Position numbers and translations under genes: made by a program. The notes beneath the pieces are model-generated. The model searched no databases. It was not told the origin of the DNA and was given only the letters and a program-made list of their open reading frames with translations. From Spartobacteria bacterium (GTDB lineage Bacteria; Verrucomicrobiota; Verrucomicrobiia; Chthoniobacterales; Chthoniobacteraceae): a DNA stretch of 5,929 nucleotides. The number at the start of each line of letters is the position of its first letter. Within the stretch, counting starts at the first letter, position 1. Of this stretch, positions 1-5,929 are shown piece after piece. The stretch is from assembly GCA_025350985.1 (NCBI GenBank), contig JANXWU010000264.1, forward strand, positions 1-5,929, in the 5' to 3' direction.

Positions 1-2530
1 TGATGCTGCCGTCACTGTTGTCGATTTTTAGAATTCCAAAACCCTCATCGCTGACCAAGGCGGGCGAGAGGATCACAGCAGCCTGACGATCCGGGCGCAA
101 CGGAATCGGCTCTCCGGAGTTATCAAGCGTAAAGGGCTCGGGTGGCTTGAGACTGTTGGTGGCCTGAAAGACTATCCCGGGAGGTGTCGGAGAGAAAGTG
201 GGATACAAAAGACCGGTGTGCGGCGCGGTATCCTGCGACTGGAAAACAAGGGACAAGGAGCTTGCCGCCGGCGCAATCACTCGTTGCCGTGGTCCTGCGA
301 CCGCACTTCCTCGCAGGGCACCATCAAGAGCGACTGAAGGCGCGGTGATGCCGACAGCCCCGCCACTACCACCGTAAGTATAGCCCGGTTCAAAATGAGA
401 AGTGGCCGTCAACGGATTCATGAAAGTATCCGTCAAGCCCCATTTCAAATGACTGGTCGTGAACGAGCCCGTATAGATGCCGTCATAGGTGCGATCGGGT
501 GTCGCTTGGGTAATGTCATAAAGATGCCCTTCAGAACTAACCCGGGTGATCGGAACCTGCCCACCCTGATAGTTAATCCACCCGGAGGAAACATCGATCT
601 TGGAGCCGGGCCGCATGACGACAGAGCCGCCTGCCTGCAGGTTCACCCGGCCTCCGCCTGTGGTTAACTCTCCCACCGTGCGTTGAACCAAGTTTACATA
701 ACCTGAGGCATCAGCTAGCGGAGTGCCCACCCAAGTTACCCCGTTATAGATGCCGGTTTCCCGGATATCGAGTTCGACCGTGCCCCCACGAAAAGGGCCG
801 GAGCGTTGCAAGGGCGAGTCCGCCAGCTCCGCTCCCCGCACTTGCACGGAAACAATGTTTTCCGACATTGGCGCCCACACATCGGGTGTGCCCGCTACAT
901 TGATCAGCGCTCCCGCATCCAGATAGATTTGACCTTTGGCGTAAGTAAAATTGAAACCGGGGTCCGCTGGAAGCCAAACGCCGGCGTTCAGGTTTACGCT
1001 GGCACTGGGGGCGAGAATCTCCGCATCCTTTGCGAGATGAATAGCCTCGCCTTGCAGGTTTATTTGCGACTTTAGTGCCAGCTCCTTGCCGACGACTCGA
1101 TCAGGGCTCGATAACTCTGGCAGAATCTGTGTCACACTCCCCAAGCCCAAAGTAACCACTCCCGCAGCGGTGGGATTGAAGTAGAAATCGCCATTAGTTC
1201 CCTTTGCGCGAACCGTGTTGTAATTGGCTGACAAGTCGATGCGACCGTTCAAGGCCACGGAAGTCGTACTGTCGATAATCCCAAGTTGATTGACTACTTT
1301 GCCGGCCATGGCCACTTCAGCTCTGGGTGCGAAGATCAAACCTGAGTTGATCGCTGTTCCCCTCTCGAAGTTGAAATTAACGGCGTTCCCATTGAATCGA
1401 TCCACGATCCCGACATAAGTATCCAGACCGCGTAAACTGGGATCGCCGCTAAAATGGGCGGTGAATCCGACTTGGAGACCGGCGGCGAGAATCGTCTGGC
1501 CATCTGGGGTCGAGATCGTGCCGGCATTCCTGACGTTCGGTCCGATGAGCGTGATCCGTCCGCCGATGTGATCCTGGCTTGTCGGCGCTGACAACACCGC
1601 CCCAGGCTGCACGACCACATCGCCAGTCGGCGCACTGGAAACGACGGGCAGCGGCTGCGTGGTCGGCAGTGAAATCGGGTTTGTGAAGAGAGGCGAGGTC
1701 ACGCCATTAACAGTTGCCAGCACCGACGAAAACAGGAACTCGCTGTCAGGGTTATTCAACAGTCCCCGATTCACCAGACCGTCGTTGATAGGCAGGGACG
1801 ACGCGACCAGCGCATGCACGTTCACTTGCGATGCACCCCCGAAGATGATGCCGTTCTGGTTAATGATATAGACCTGTCCCTGCGCTTGAATCGAACCTAG
1901 GATTTGCGAAGGACTACCAGACGGGTCTTTGATTTTGTTGAACGCAATCCATTCGCTCTTTCTCGCCCCACCCGCGCTTTGATCAAAGACGAGCTTCGTA
2001 TCTTTGCCGACGTTAAAGGTCTCCCAAGTCAGCAGCGCTTGCGGCGCGTTCTGCTTGATTGTGACCTTAGTCTGGTTGCCGGTGGTAGATGGAATAGGTA
2101 GATTTGCTCCCAGCCAAAGCGTCGGATCTTCCCCGGCGACGGGATGCAACAGATCAACCGGGACCTTGGGTGCAACGCGGAGTCCTCCTCCGGTTAAGCC
2201 GTTGGGGACATTGGGCAACGTAAGCCCTGGATGCCCGGCGTCCGATCCCAGATTGTTCGGCCCGCTCAAAGCGATTTTGCGCGCGGCGGCTTGCATGGAC
2301 TGCACCTCTTGAACGGCGCGGCTCGTGCGAGCCAGCGCGTCTTTCGCATTGGCCCTTGCTTGCACCGCCGCCGGTGAATTTGCGCCGCTGGCCGCGCCTC
2401 CCTGCGGGCCACTCATCGGTGCGCCGCCGCGAAGAATATCGCCAGCTCGCACAGGACCGCCTGCCAGATTGAGCACGACACAAAGCGCCAATGAAAGCAC
2501 GGCACGGGCGATGGACGAAACTACTTTCAT
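1..2530 (-). CDS. Filamentous haemagglutinin-like exoprotein with N-terminal TPS secretion domain (partial, 3' end outside window)
   Basis: The frame is open without a stop from the ATG at 2530 to the window edge, giving 843 residues; the C-terminus is missing. Residues 1-29 form an ordinary signal peptide (KVVSSIAR, hydrophobic core to about 24, likely cleavage after VRA). Residues 30-150 are a Gly/Ala/Pro-rich lead-in with a probable helix at about 53-88. The TPS (haemagglutination activity) domain follows: residues 152-184 have the W-x-x-F-N-V-G and V-F-D-Q pattern, and 224-245 carry the hallmark NQNGIIFG...VNVHALVASS. From about 300, short beta-rich Gly/Asn repeats (GGRITLIGPNV, GGGRVNLQAGG, PGSKIDVSSG) suggest a right-handed beta-helix shaft. 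Members of this family are exported via Sec and then across the outer membrane, and act as adhesins or surface fibres; some exceed 3,000 residues. The start overlaps the upstream stop (ATGA), so translation is probably coupled. Family assignment is firm; ligand and exact role are unknown. Confidence 0.95.
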   Translation of the reverse strand, partial: MKVVSSIARAVLSLALCVVLNLAGGPVRAGDILRGGAPMSGPQGGAASGANSPAAVQARANAKDALARTSRAVQEVQSMQAAARKIALSGPNNLGSDAGHPGLTLPNVPNGLTGGGLRVAPKVPVDLLHPVAGEDPTLWLGANLPIPSTTGNQTKVTIKQNAPQALLTWETFNVGKDTKLVFDQSAGGARKSEWIAFNKIKDPSGSPSQILGSIQAQGQVYIINQNGIIFGGASQVNVHALVASSLPINDGLVNRGLLNNPDSEFLFSSVLATVNGVTSPLFTNPISLPTTQPLPVVSSAPTGDVVVQPGAVLSAPTSQDHIGGRITLIGPNVRNAGTISTPDGQTILAAGLQVGFTAHFSGDPSLRGLDTYVGIVDRFNGNAVNFNFERGTAINSGLIFAPRAEVAMAGKVVNQLGIIDSTTSVALNGRIDLSANYNTVRAKGTNGDFYFNPTAAGVVTLGLGSVTQILPELSSPDRVVGKELALKSQINLQGEAIHLAKDAEILAPSASVNLNAGVWLPADPGFNFTYAKGQIYLDAGALINVAGTPDVWAPMSENIVSVQVRGAELADSPLQRSGPFRGGTVELDIRETGIYNGVTWVGTPLADASGYVNLVQRTVGELTTGGGRVNLQAGGSVVMRPGSKIDVSSGWINYQGGQVPITRVSSEGHLYDITQATPDRTYDGIYTGSFTTSHLKWGLTDTFMNPLTATSHFEPGYTYGGSGGAVGITAPSVALDGALRGSAVAGPRQRVIAPAASSLSLVFQSQDTAPHTGLLYPTFSPTPPGIVFQATNSLKPPEPFTLDNSGEPIPLRPDRQAAVILSPALVSDEGFGILKIDNSDGSI
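2527..2530 (-). other. ATGA start/stop overlap between coiled-coil and haemagglutinin-like genes
   Basis: The ATG of the haemagglutinin-like gene (2530-2528) overlaps the TGA stop (2529-2527) of the coiled-coil gene. The only purine-rich site is AAGG at 2536-2533, just two bases from the ATG and too close for an ordinary ribosome site. This arrangement supports translational coupling and fixes the exoprotein start, which also gives a well-formed signal peptide. Confidence 0.88.
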
Positions 2531-3162
2531 GGCCTTATTTTCTGGTCCACCAACTTGTCCTGATAGTCCTGGACCATGCCTTGAAGTTTGACGCGGGTTA
2601 TACCTGTAAATGGCTCCCGCGCGGTGATCGCCTCACCAAGGCCAAACTTCTCGTAACGATGCAGAATTTCGTTCGCAAGTTTGAACATCGCGGCATTCTT
2701 GGTTTGCTGGTCTGCCACGCGCCGCTCGACGACAATGACTTGGTCCGACAGTTTGGCTCGTTCCGCTTCCTTGTTGCGCGCGACCTCGACGATCTGCTTG
2801 TGAGAAGCCTCCCATTTCTCCAAGGCCTCCTTGAACTTGGCGACCTGCGCCTCTTGTCCGGCAAGTTTTCCGGTCAACTCAGAGATCGTCTTGTCCGCCG
2901 CGTCCTTGTCGGCCGCGAGTTGTTTGGTTAAGGTTGCCACTTGGCCGGTGAGTTCCTTGTTTTTTAAGTCTGCCTCGGCCTTAGCTGACTCAAGGACGGC
3001 ACGCGCATTCTCGGCATCGCGCAGTCTCATCATGGTGCTGCGCAAGCTCTCGCGAAGTTTCGCATCGCCGTTCTTGGACTGCTCGGCGGCACCCGAGGAA
3101 CACAAGGCAAGCCTCAAGAGCAAAACTACTAAAACGAGAGAAGAAAAAGGCCGGGTCTTCAT
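2527..3162 (-). CDS. Exported coiled-coil protein of unknown function
   Basis: This gene encodes 211 residues. Residues 1-25 look like a signal peptide: KTRP, then the hydrophobic stretch LVLVVLLLRLAL, then CSSGAA with likely cleavage before EQ. Cys21 is preceded by LAL, which fits a lipobox poorly, so a soluble periplasmic protein is more likely than a lipoprotein. Residues about 35-160 are charged, Ala/Lys/Glu-rich and heptad-like (ELTGQVATLTKQL, ELTGKLAGQEAQV), consistent with a long coiled coil. The C-terminal 45 residues differ: YEKFGLGEAITAREPFTG followed by a polar helix, and look like a conserved docking motif. The start forms TAATG with the porin stop, and the stop overlaps the haemagglutinin-like start, so the protein is made in step with both. 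I do not recognise a named family. By context it may be a periplasmic adaptor or chaperone for the exoprotein or barrel; this is inference. DUF3450-like TonB-associated coiled-coil proteins are an alternative to test. Confidence 0.87.
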   Translation of the reverse strand: MKTRPFSSLVLVVLLLRLALCSSGAAEQSKNGDAKLRESLRSTMMRLRDAENARAVLESAKAEADLKNKELTGQVATLTKQLAADKDAADKTISELTGKLAGQEAQVAKFKEALEKWEASHKQIVEVARNKEAERAKLSDQVIVVERRVADQQTKNAAMFKLANEILHRYEKFGLGEAITAREPFTGITRVKLQGMVQDYQDKLVDQKIRP

Positions 3163-3164
3163 TA
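3160..3164 (-). other. TAATG stop/start overlap between porin and coiled-coil genes
   Basis: The porin stop TAA (3164-3162) shares its last A with the ATG (3162-3160) of the coiled-coil gene. No Shine-Dalgarno sequence precedes this ATG, so re-initiation by ribosomes finishing the porin is the likely way it is translated. Confidence 0.85.
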
Positions 3165-5000
3165 GAATCTGGCGTTGATGTCGAACTGCACAATGTCGTT
3201 TTTATAAGGAGGTCCGGCGATGGCGTTGGCGCTAAACCAGCGAAGCCCCAACCACACACGCGGAGCCAGCGCCAGCGCACCGAAGACCGTGTAACCCTTT
3301 AGATTGGTACCGCCGCCACCAAAGTCCGAATCAACAAACCCATCGACCACCGCGTCGGACTCGACATAGCGGTAACTAAGTCCCACGTTCCAGTCTCCCC
3401 TCTTCTCAAGGACGGCACTCCCCGCCTTCAATCCGAGGAACCAAGCGGTGTCGCCGCCCGCAAAGGCACCCGTTCCCGCGGCCACGGGACCACGATTGTT
3501 GACCGCGTTGACATCAATGGCATTGCGATCAAAAGCCAGGTTTTTGACAAACTCTCCCACCAGAGAAATCTGGACGGGCTCGAAATGGCTATAGTCCACG
3601 CGACCAGTGAGGGCTAACTCATGAAACGGGGTCGCCAGTCCAAAATACTGAAACTGATTAGTGGTCCCGAAGTTATTGAGCGCGTTCGGAACAATGTTAC
3701 GCAAGGCGCGATAGGTGTTTCCTCTCTGGGCGAAAGAAGGCCGGCTGTCGTCGGTATTTCCAGCGTCCTGGGCCGTGAGGGGAGTGAAAGGACTGGATAA
3801 CTTGCCTTCGACGTCCTGAAAATGGTAATAGGCCACTCCTATCTTCACGTTGATGTCCTTGTTGACCTTCCAACCAGTCCCGACCTGACCGGCGTAAAGA
3901 TACTTATCTTCGCTTTTGAACTTGCCCGGTTGATTGGAGGCAAAGTTCAAGTCGGTGTTGAAGACAGGGAAGGCGCCCACGGTGAAGAAGGGTTTGACGC
4001 CTTCAAAGGCTTGGACTTGTCCTTGCAGGGCGAGGCCATCGAAACCAATCTCGTCCTCCCAGATAACCCGGCTGGTCGTGAAGAACGGATTATCAAACCG
4101 TCCGACGGTAACTGAGAGATTTCCCTTGGCTTTTCCTCCGGTCTGATACTTAAGAAAGGCGCGATCGAGCCACACCGAGTATTTGCTGAAGTTCCCACCC
4201 TGACCTTGGTTGGCCACGCCAAGAGTCTGATTCTGGGTGACGGGGCTGTTCGACTCACCCGTGCCAATGCGCAACCCCATACTAAAGTTCTCCCCCAGAT
4301 CAACCTCGGTGCCGAAACGCGCGCGGAGCCGGAACCGGTTCCGATTTTGGTCAACATTGTATTGCGGCGAGAACTGAGTGCCTGCGACATCAAAAGGGGC
4401 GCCGGTATTAATGGCATTAAAGTTGGGAAACGCGCCGGTATTGTCGTTGCCGTCGGGATAGAAGAGCCCTTCATAACGAACCCGGACATCAGTCGAGAAC
4501 CGAAAATGCGGCACCCAGTCGGGCAGGGTGCGCGGTGCGGCCCAATGCTCCTCGCGCGCTTGTGTCATGACATCCTGCTTGATCTGCTCACGCATCTGCG
4601 CCTTTACCAACTCGGGAATATAAGTGACATGCACCGAGTCTTCTGGTGCCGCCATCGGAACTGCTGGCGCGGAAGCCTGTGTCCTCGCGACTACGGCGTC
4701 TTCTTCTGCCTGTTTGATCAAATCGGCGGAGTCCTCCTTAGTCAGAACTCCACGCTGCACCAGACGATTGATCAGGTTTATAGTTACGTTCTGCGAAGGA
4801 GCCACCGGCGCAGCGACTGCGGGCGGATCAATCGGAGCCGAGGGATCAAAGAGAGTCGGCAAAGCAGCGAGCGGCGGGGACGAGCCCGCTTCCGGGAGAA
4901 CTGATGCGTCAAGAGCTAGCACGGAACAGGAAAGGCCCGCAGACCATAGGATGGCGACTAATGCCGGTGCGGTCTGCAATGGGTATTTTCGAAAAGGCAT
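3162..5000 (-). CDS. Putative porin, outer-membrane beta-barrel protein
   Basis: Starting at the ATG at 5000 gives 612 residues with a clear signal peptide (MPFRKYPLQ, hydrophobic core 11-29, cleavage near VLA|LDA). An upstream in-frame ATG at 5048 adds 16 residues, overlaps the preceding gene by 20 nt and buries the signal peptide, so 5000 is preferred. Residues 30-70 are Pro/Ala-rich. Residues 71-102 (INRLVQRGVLTKEDSADLIKQAEE) and 126-153 (IPELVKAQMREQIKQDV) are helical segments typical of the 'putative porin' (Porin_5-type) family. From about 166 to the end there are alternating amphipathic strands (FRFSTDVRVRYEG, RNRFRLRARFG, LSVTVGRFDNPF) with long polar loops, ending in VQFDINARF, a C-terminal phenylalanine signal for the BAM machinery. 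No TonB plug domain or POTRA domain is visible, so it is neither a typical TonB-dependent receptor nor a TpsB transporter. Its likely role is diffusion of small solutes across the outer membrane, or an unproven role in exporting the neighbouring exoprotein. Confidence 0.93.
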   Translation of the reverse strand: MPFRKYPLQTAPALVAILWSAGLSCSVLALDASVLPEAGSSPPLAALPTLFDPSAPIDPPAVAAPVAPSQNVTINLINRLVQRGVLTKEDSADLIKQAEEDAVVARTQASAPAVPMAAPEDSVHVTYIPELVKAQMREQIKQDVMTQAREEHWAAPRTLPDWVPHFRFSTDVRVRYEGLFYPDGNDNTGAFPNFNAINTGAPFDVAGTQFSPQYNVDQNRNRFRLRARFGTEVDLGENFSMGLRIGTGESNSPVTQNQTLGVANQGQGGNFSKYSVWLDRAFLKYQTGGKAKGNLSVTVGRFDNPFFTTSRVIWEDEIGFDGLALQGQVQAFEGVKPFFTVGAFPVFNTDLNFASNQPGKFKSEDKYLYAGQVGTGWKVNKDINVKIGVAYYHFQDVEGKLSSPFTPLTAQDAGNTDDSRPSFAQRGNTYRALRNIVPNALNNFGTTNQFQYFGLATPFHELALTGRVDYSHFEPVQISLVGEFVKNLAFDRNAIDVNAVNNRGPVAAGTGAFAGGDTAWFLGLKAGSAVLEKRGDWNVGLSYRYVESDAVVDGFVDSDFGGGGTNLKGYTVFGALALAPRVWLGLRWFSANAIAGPPYKNDIVQFDINARF

Positions 5001-5028
5001 GGAATGCAAAATCAAGGAACAAGCTCGG
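5001..5028 (-). other. 28-nt intergenic gap between TonB-like and porin genes
   Basis: The gap is short, without a hairpin plus T-run terminator or a recognisable promoter, so the two genes are probably co-transcribed. It contains no clear Shine-Dalgarno sequence before the ATG at 5000. Confidence 0.6.
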
Positions 5029-5862
5029 TTAGTTCGGTCGGCGCGCATTCAGGCGCAGAACGATGGGTGCTGGCATTCCTGGGGGCGGAGGTTCTTGCAA
5101 TTGAAGTCCGGTCAAGACTTCGTTCTGTATGGCGTCGTCCATCGACTTATTGCCGGTGGAACTTACTAATTGGACGCGGGTGATCCGCCCGACGGCGTCG
5201 GGCCAGACCCGAACCTGCACCGCGAGACCGGCGCTCCTGGTCTTGTGGTGGTTGCGCAGAGCCTCCGCGATTTTCGTCTGCACCTGTCCGGCATACCAAC
5301 CCCAGCGACTTCCGTTGTTGCCAGCATTGCGACTTCCTATAAGCCCATTGCCTCGGGAACCATTTAGTCCGAAGCCATCGGGCGGTCCGTTCCCTTTTAC
5401 TCCAGTGCCTAAATCCGGCGAAGGAGCCGGCGGCTCGTCGGGCTTGGGTTCCTCAGCCGCGACAGGCGTCTGCTCGATCATTTTTTCTTCAGGCGGCGTT
5501 TGCGCTTGCGGCGGGGTGGGCGGCGGGGGCGGCGGTGGAGGAGGAGGCGCTAGACTTACCATGGTGAAAGCCTGCTCGCGCCGCGGTGTTGCACTAGCTC
5601 CGGAAAACACATGCACCGCACACACGATGAGGCCGATCATCACGGCCAAGCCGATGCAGAGGCCAATCCAGTGCCGCTGCACAAAGCTCCGCTCGTCGTC
5701 CCCGTCCTGATCATCATCGGCGACGGCAACCAACTTATCTGCCTTGTTTGAGTTGGTGAACCCCCTCGTCCTGGCGGGTTGAACCGCGAGGGAGAGTCCA
5801 GACGCCGGAGCCAGCTCGCGCTCTCTCTCCAATGTATCCATGGCTTCTATGTGATTACTCAT
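5029..5862 (-). CDS. TonB-family energy-transducing protein
   Basis: From the ATG at 5862 the protein has 277 residues. The frame also opens at a TTG at 5913, which adds 17 residues; an in-frame TGA at 5928-5926 closes it further upstream, so the gene starts inside the window. Neither start has a convincing ribosome site; ATG 5862 is the simpler choice and ATG 5841 is also possible. Residues 1-64 are cytoplasmic, with an acidic cluster at 49-57; residues 65-87 are one transmembrane helix; 106-115 are ten consecutive prolines, followed by a Pro/Glu-rich periplasmic spacer (to about 150) and a Gly/Asn-rich linker (152-186). Residues about 190-277 match the TonB C-terminal domain: VQTKIAEALRNH, VQVRVWPDAVGRITRVQLVSSTGN, then MDDAI and EPPPPG. 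TonB proteins pass proton-motive energy from ExbB/ExbD in the inner membrane to outer-membrane partners. ExbB/ExbD are not in this window. As first gene of the cluster it may serve the downstream envelope proteins. Confidence 0.93.
   Translation of the reverse strand: MSNHIEAMDTLERERELAPASGLSLAVQPARTRGFTNSNKADKLVAVADDDQDGDDERSFVQRHWIGLCIGLAVMIGLIVCAVHVFSGASATPRREQAFTMVSLAPPPPPPPPPPTPPQAQTPPEEKMIEQTPVAAEEPKPDEPPAPSPDLGTGVKGNGPPDGFGLNGSRGNGLIGSRNAGNNGSRWGWYAGQVQTKIAEALRNHHKTRSAGLAVQVRVWPDAVGRITRVQLVSSTGNKSMDDAIQNEVLTGLQLQEPPPPGMPAPIVLRLNARRPN
5518..5547 (-). repeat. Polyproline codon tract in the TonB-like gene
   Basis: Ten consecutive proline codons (residues 106-115) use a mix of CCT, CCA, CCG and CCC, so this is a protein-level repeat, not a simple DNA slippage tract. 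In TonB proteins such segments form an extended periplasmic rod. A run this long normally needs elongation factor EF-P for efficient translation, so it could slow ribosomes early in the operon; that effect is inference. Confidence 0.9.
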
Positions 5863-5929
5863 CGATAAGGTGAAGTTTCGGTCGTTACTTCGCCGGTTTG
5901 GTCGCCAATCCAACTTGGGAAATGCTCAG
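5863..5929 (-). other. Short leader upstream of the TonB-like gene
   Basis: These 67 nt contain an in-frame TGA (5928-5926) and an in-frame TTG (5913) upstream of the chosen ATG. I see no credible -35/-10 pair, operator or ribosome site. The promoter, or upstream operon genes such as exbB/exbD, may lie beyond the window edge. Confidence 0.4.

Noticed and set aside
395..2483. Several short open frames on both strands in the left 2.5 kb
   Set aside because: All are shadows of the continuous minus-strand haemagglutinin-like frame, whose translation shows a signal peptide, the TPS motif and beta-helix repeats.
2491..2931. 146-codon plus-strand open frame antisense to the coiled-coil gene
   Set aside because: Its Leu/Arg/Asp-rich composition is what the complement of a Lys/Glu/Gln-rich coiled coil yields; the minus-strand protein has a signal peptide and coupled neighbours.
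2527..3162. Lipoprotein status of the coiled-coil protein via Cys21
   Set aside because: The residues before Cys21 are LAL, with Leu at -1 where Gly, Ala or Ser is expected; SSGAA just after it offers a better ordinary signal-peptidase site.
4206..4904. 232-codon plus-strand open frame antisense to the porin gene
   Set aside because: It lies wholly inside the well-supported porin gene, its product has no recognisable domain or membrane/signal pattern, and long antisense frames are common opposite GC-rich coding sequence.
3162..5000. Porin as a TpsB/FhaC transporter or a TonB-dependent receptor
   Set aside because: No POTRA-like domains, FhaC-type motifs or plug domain are visible; the helical N-terminus and strand pattern match the putative-porin family instead.
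4624..5169. 181-codon plus-strand open frame spanning the porin start and TonB-like 3' end
   Set aside because: It runs antisense across two firmly identified genes, has low-complexity Ala/Ser/Gly composition and matches no known family.
5129..5710. 193-codon plus-strand frame with a polyglycine run
   Set aside because: The polyglycine run is the antisense of the polyproline codons of the TonB-like gene; no independent coding signal is present.

Overview
The window is one tightly packed gene cluster, all transcribed on the minus strand (right to left). It encodes cell-envelope proteins of a Gram-negative bacterium: a TonB-family protein, an outer-membrane putative porin, a small exported coiled-coil protein, and the first 843 residues of a very large filamentous-haemagglutinin-like exoprotein whose 3' end lies beyond position 1. 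The lineage cannot be fixed from the sequence. The moderately GC-rich coding, the lack of clear Shine-Dalgarno sites and the combination of a 'putative porin' with a giant haemagglutinin-like protein would suit Verrucomicrobiota or a proteobacterium such as a methylotroph. This is a low-confidence inference.

Layout in transcription order: (1) 5863-5929, a short non-coding leader with no recognisable promoter; (2) 5862-5029, TonB-like protein with one transmembrane helix, a polyproline stretch and a C-terminal TonB domain; (3) a 28-nt gap; (4) 5000-3162, putative porin with signal peptide, helical N-terminal region and C-terminal beta-barrel; (5) 3162-2527, secreted coiled-coil protein whose start overlaps the porin stop (TAATG); (6) 2530-1, haemagglutinin-like protein with signal peptide and TPS-type secretion domain, whose start overlaps the previous stop (ATGA). 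No gene-free stretch exceeds about 70 nt. No RNA gene, mobile element, CRISPR array or terminator was seen.

How the genes may work together: the spacing and the two stop/start overlaps argue for one operon and coordinated stoichiometry. The last protein carries a TPS (two-partner secretion) domain, but no FhaC/TpsB transporter with POTRA domains is present here. Instead the operon supplies a TonB energiser, a barrel protein and a periplasmic coiled-coil protein. The most interesting hypothesis is that these form a dedicated, possibly TonB-energised, export or surface-assembly apparatus for the giant exoprotein. That is inference; a conventional TpsB or ExbB/ExbD genes could lie just outside the window.
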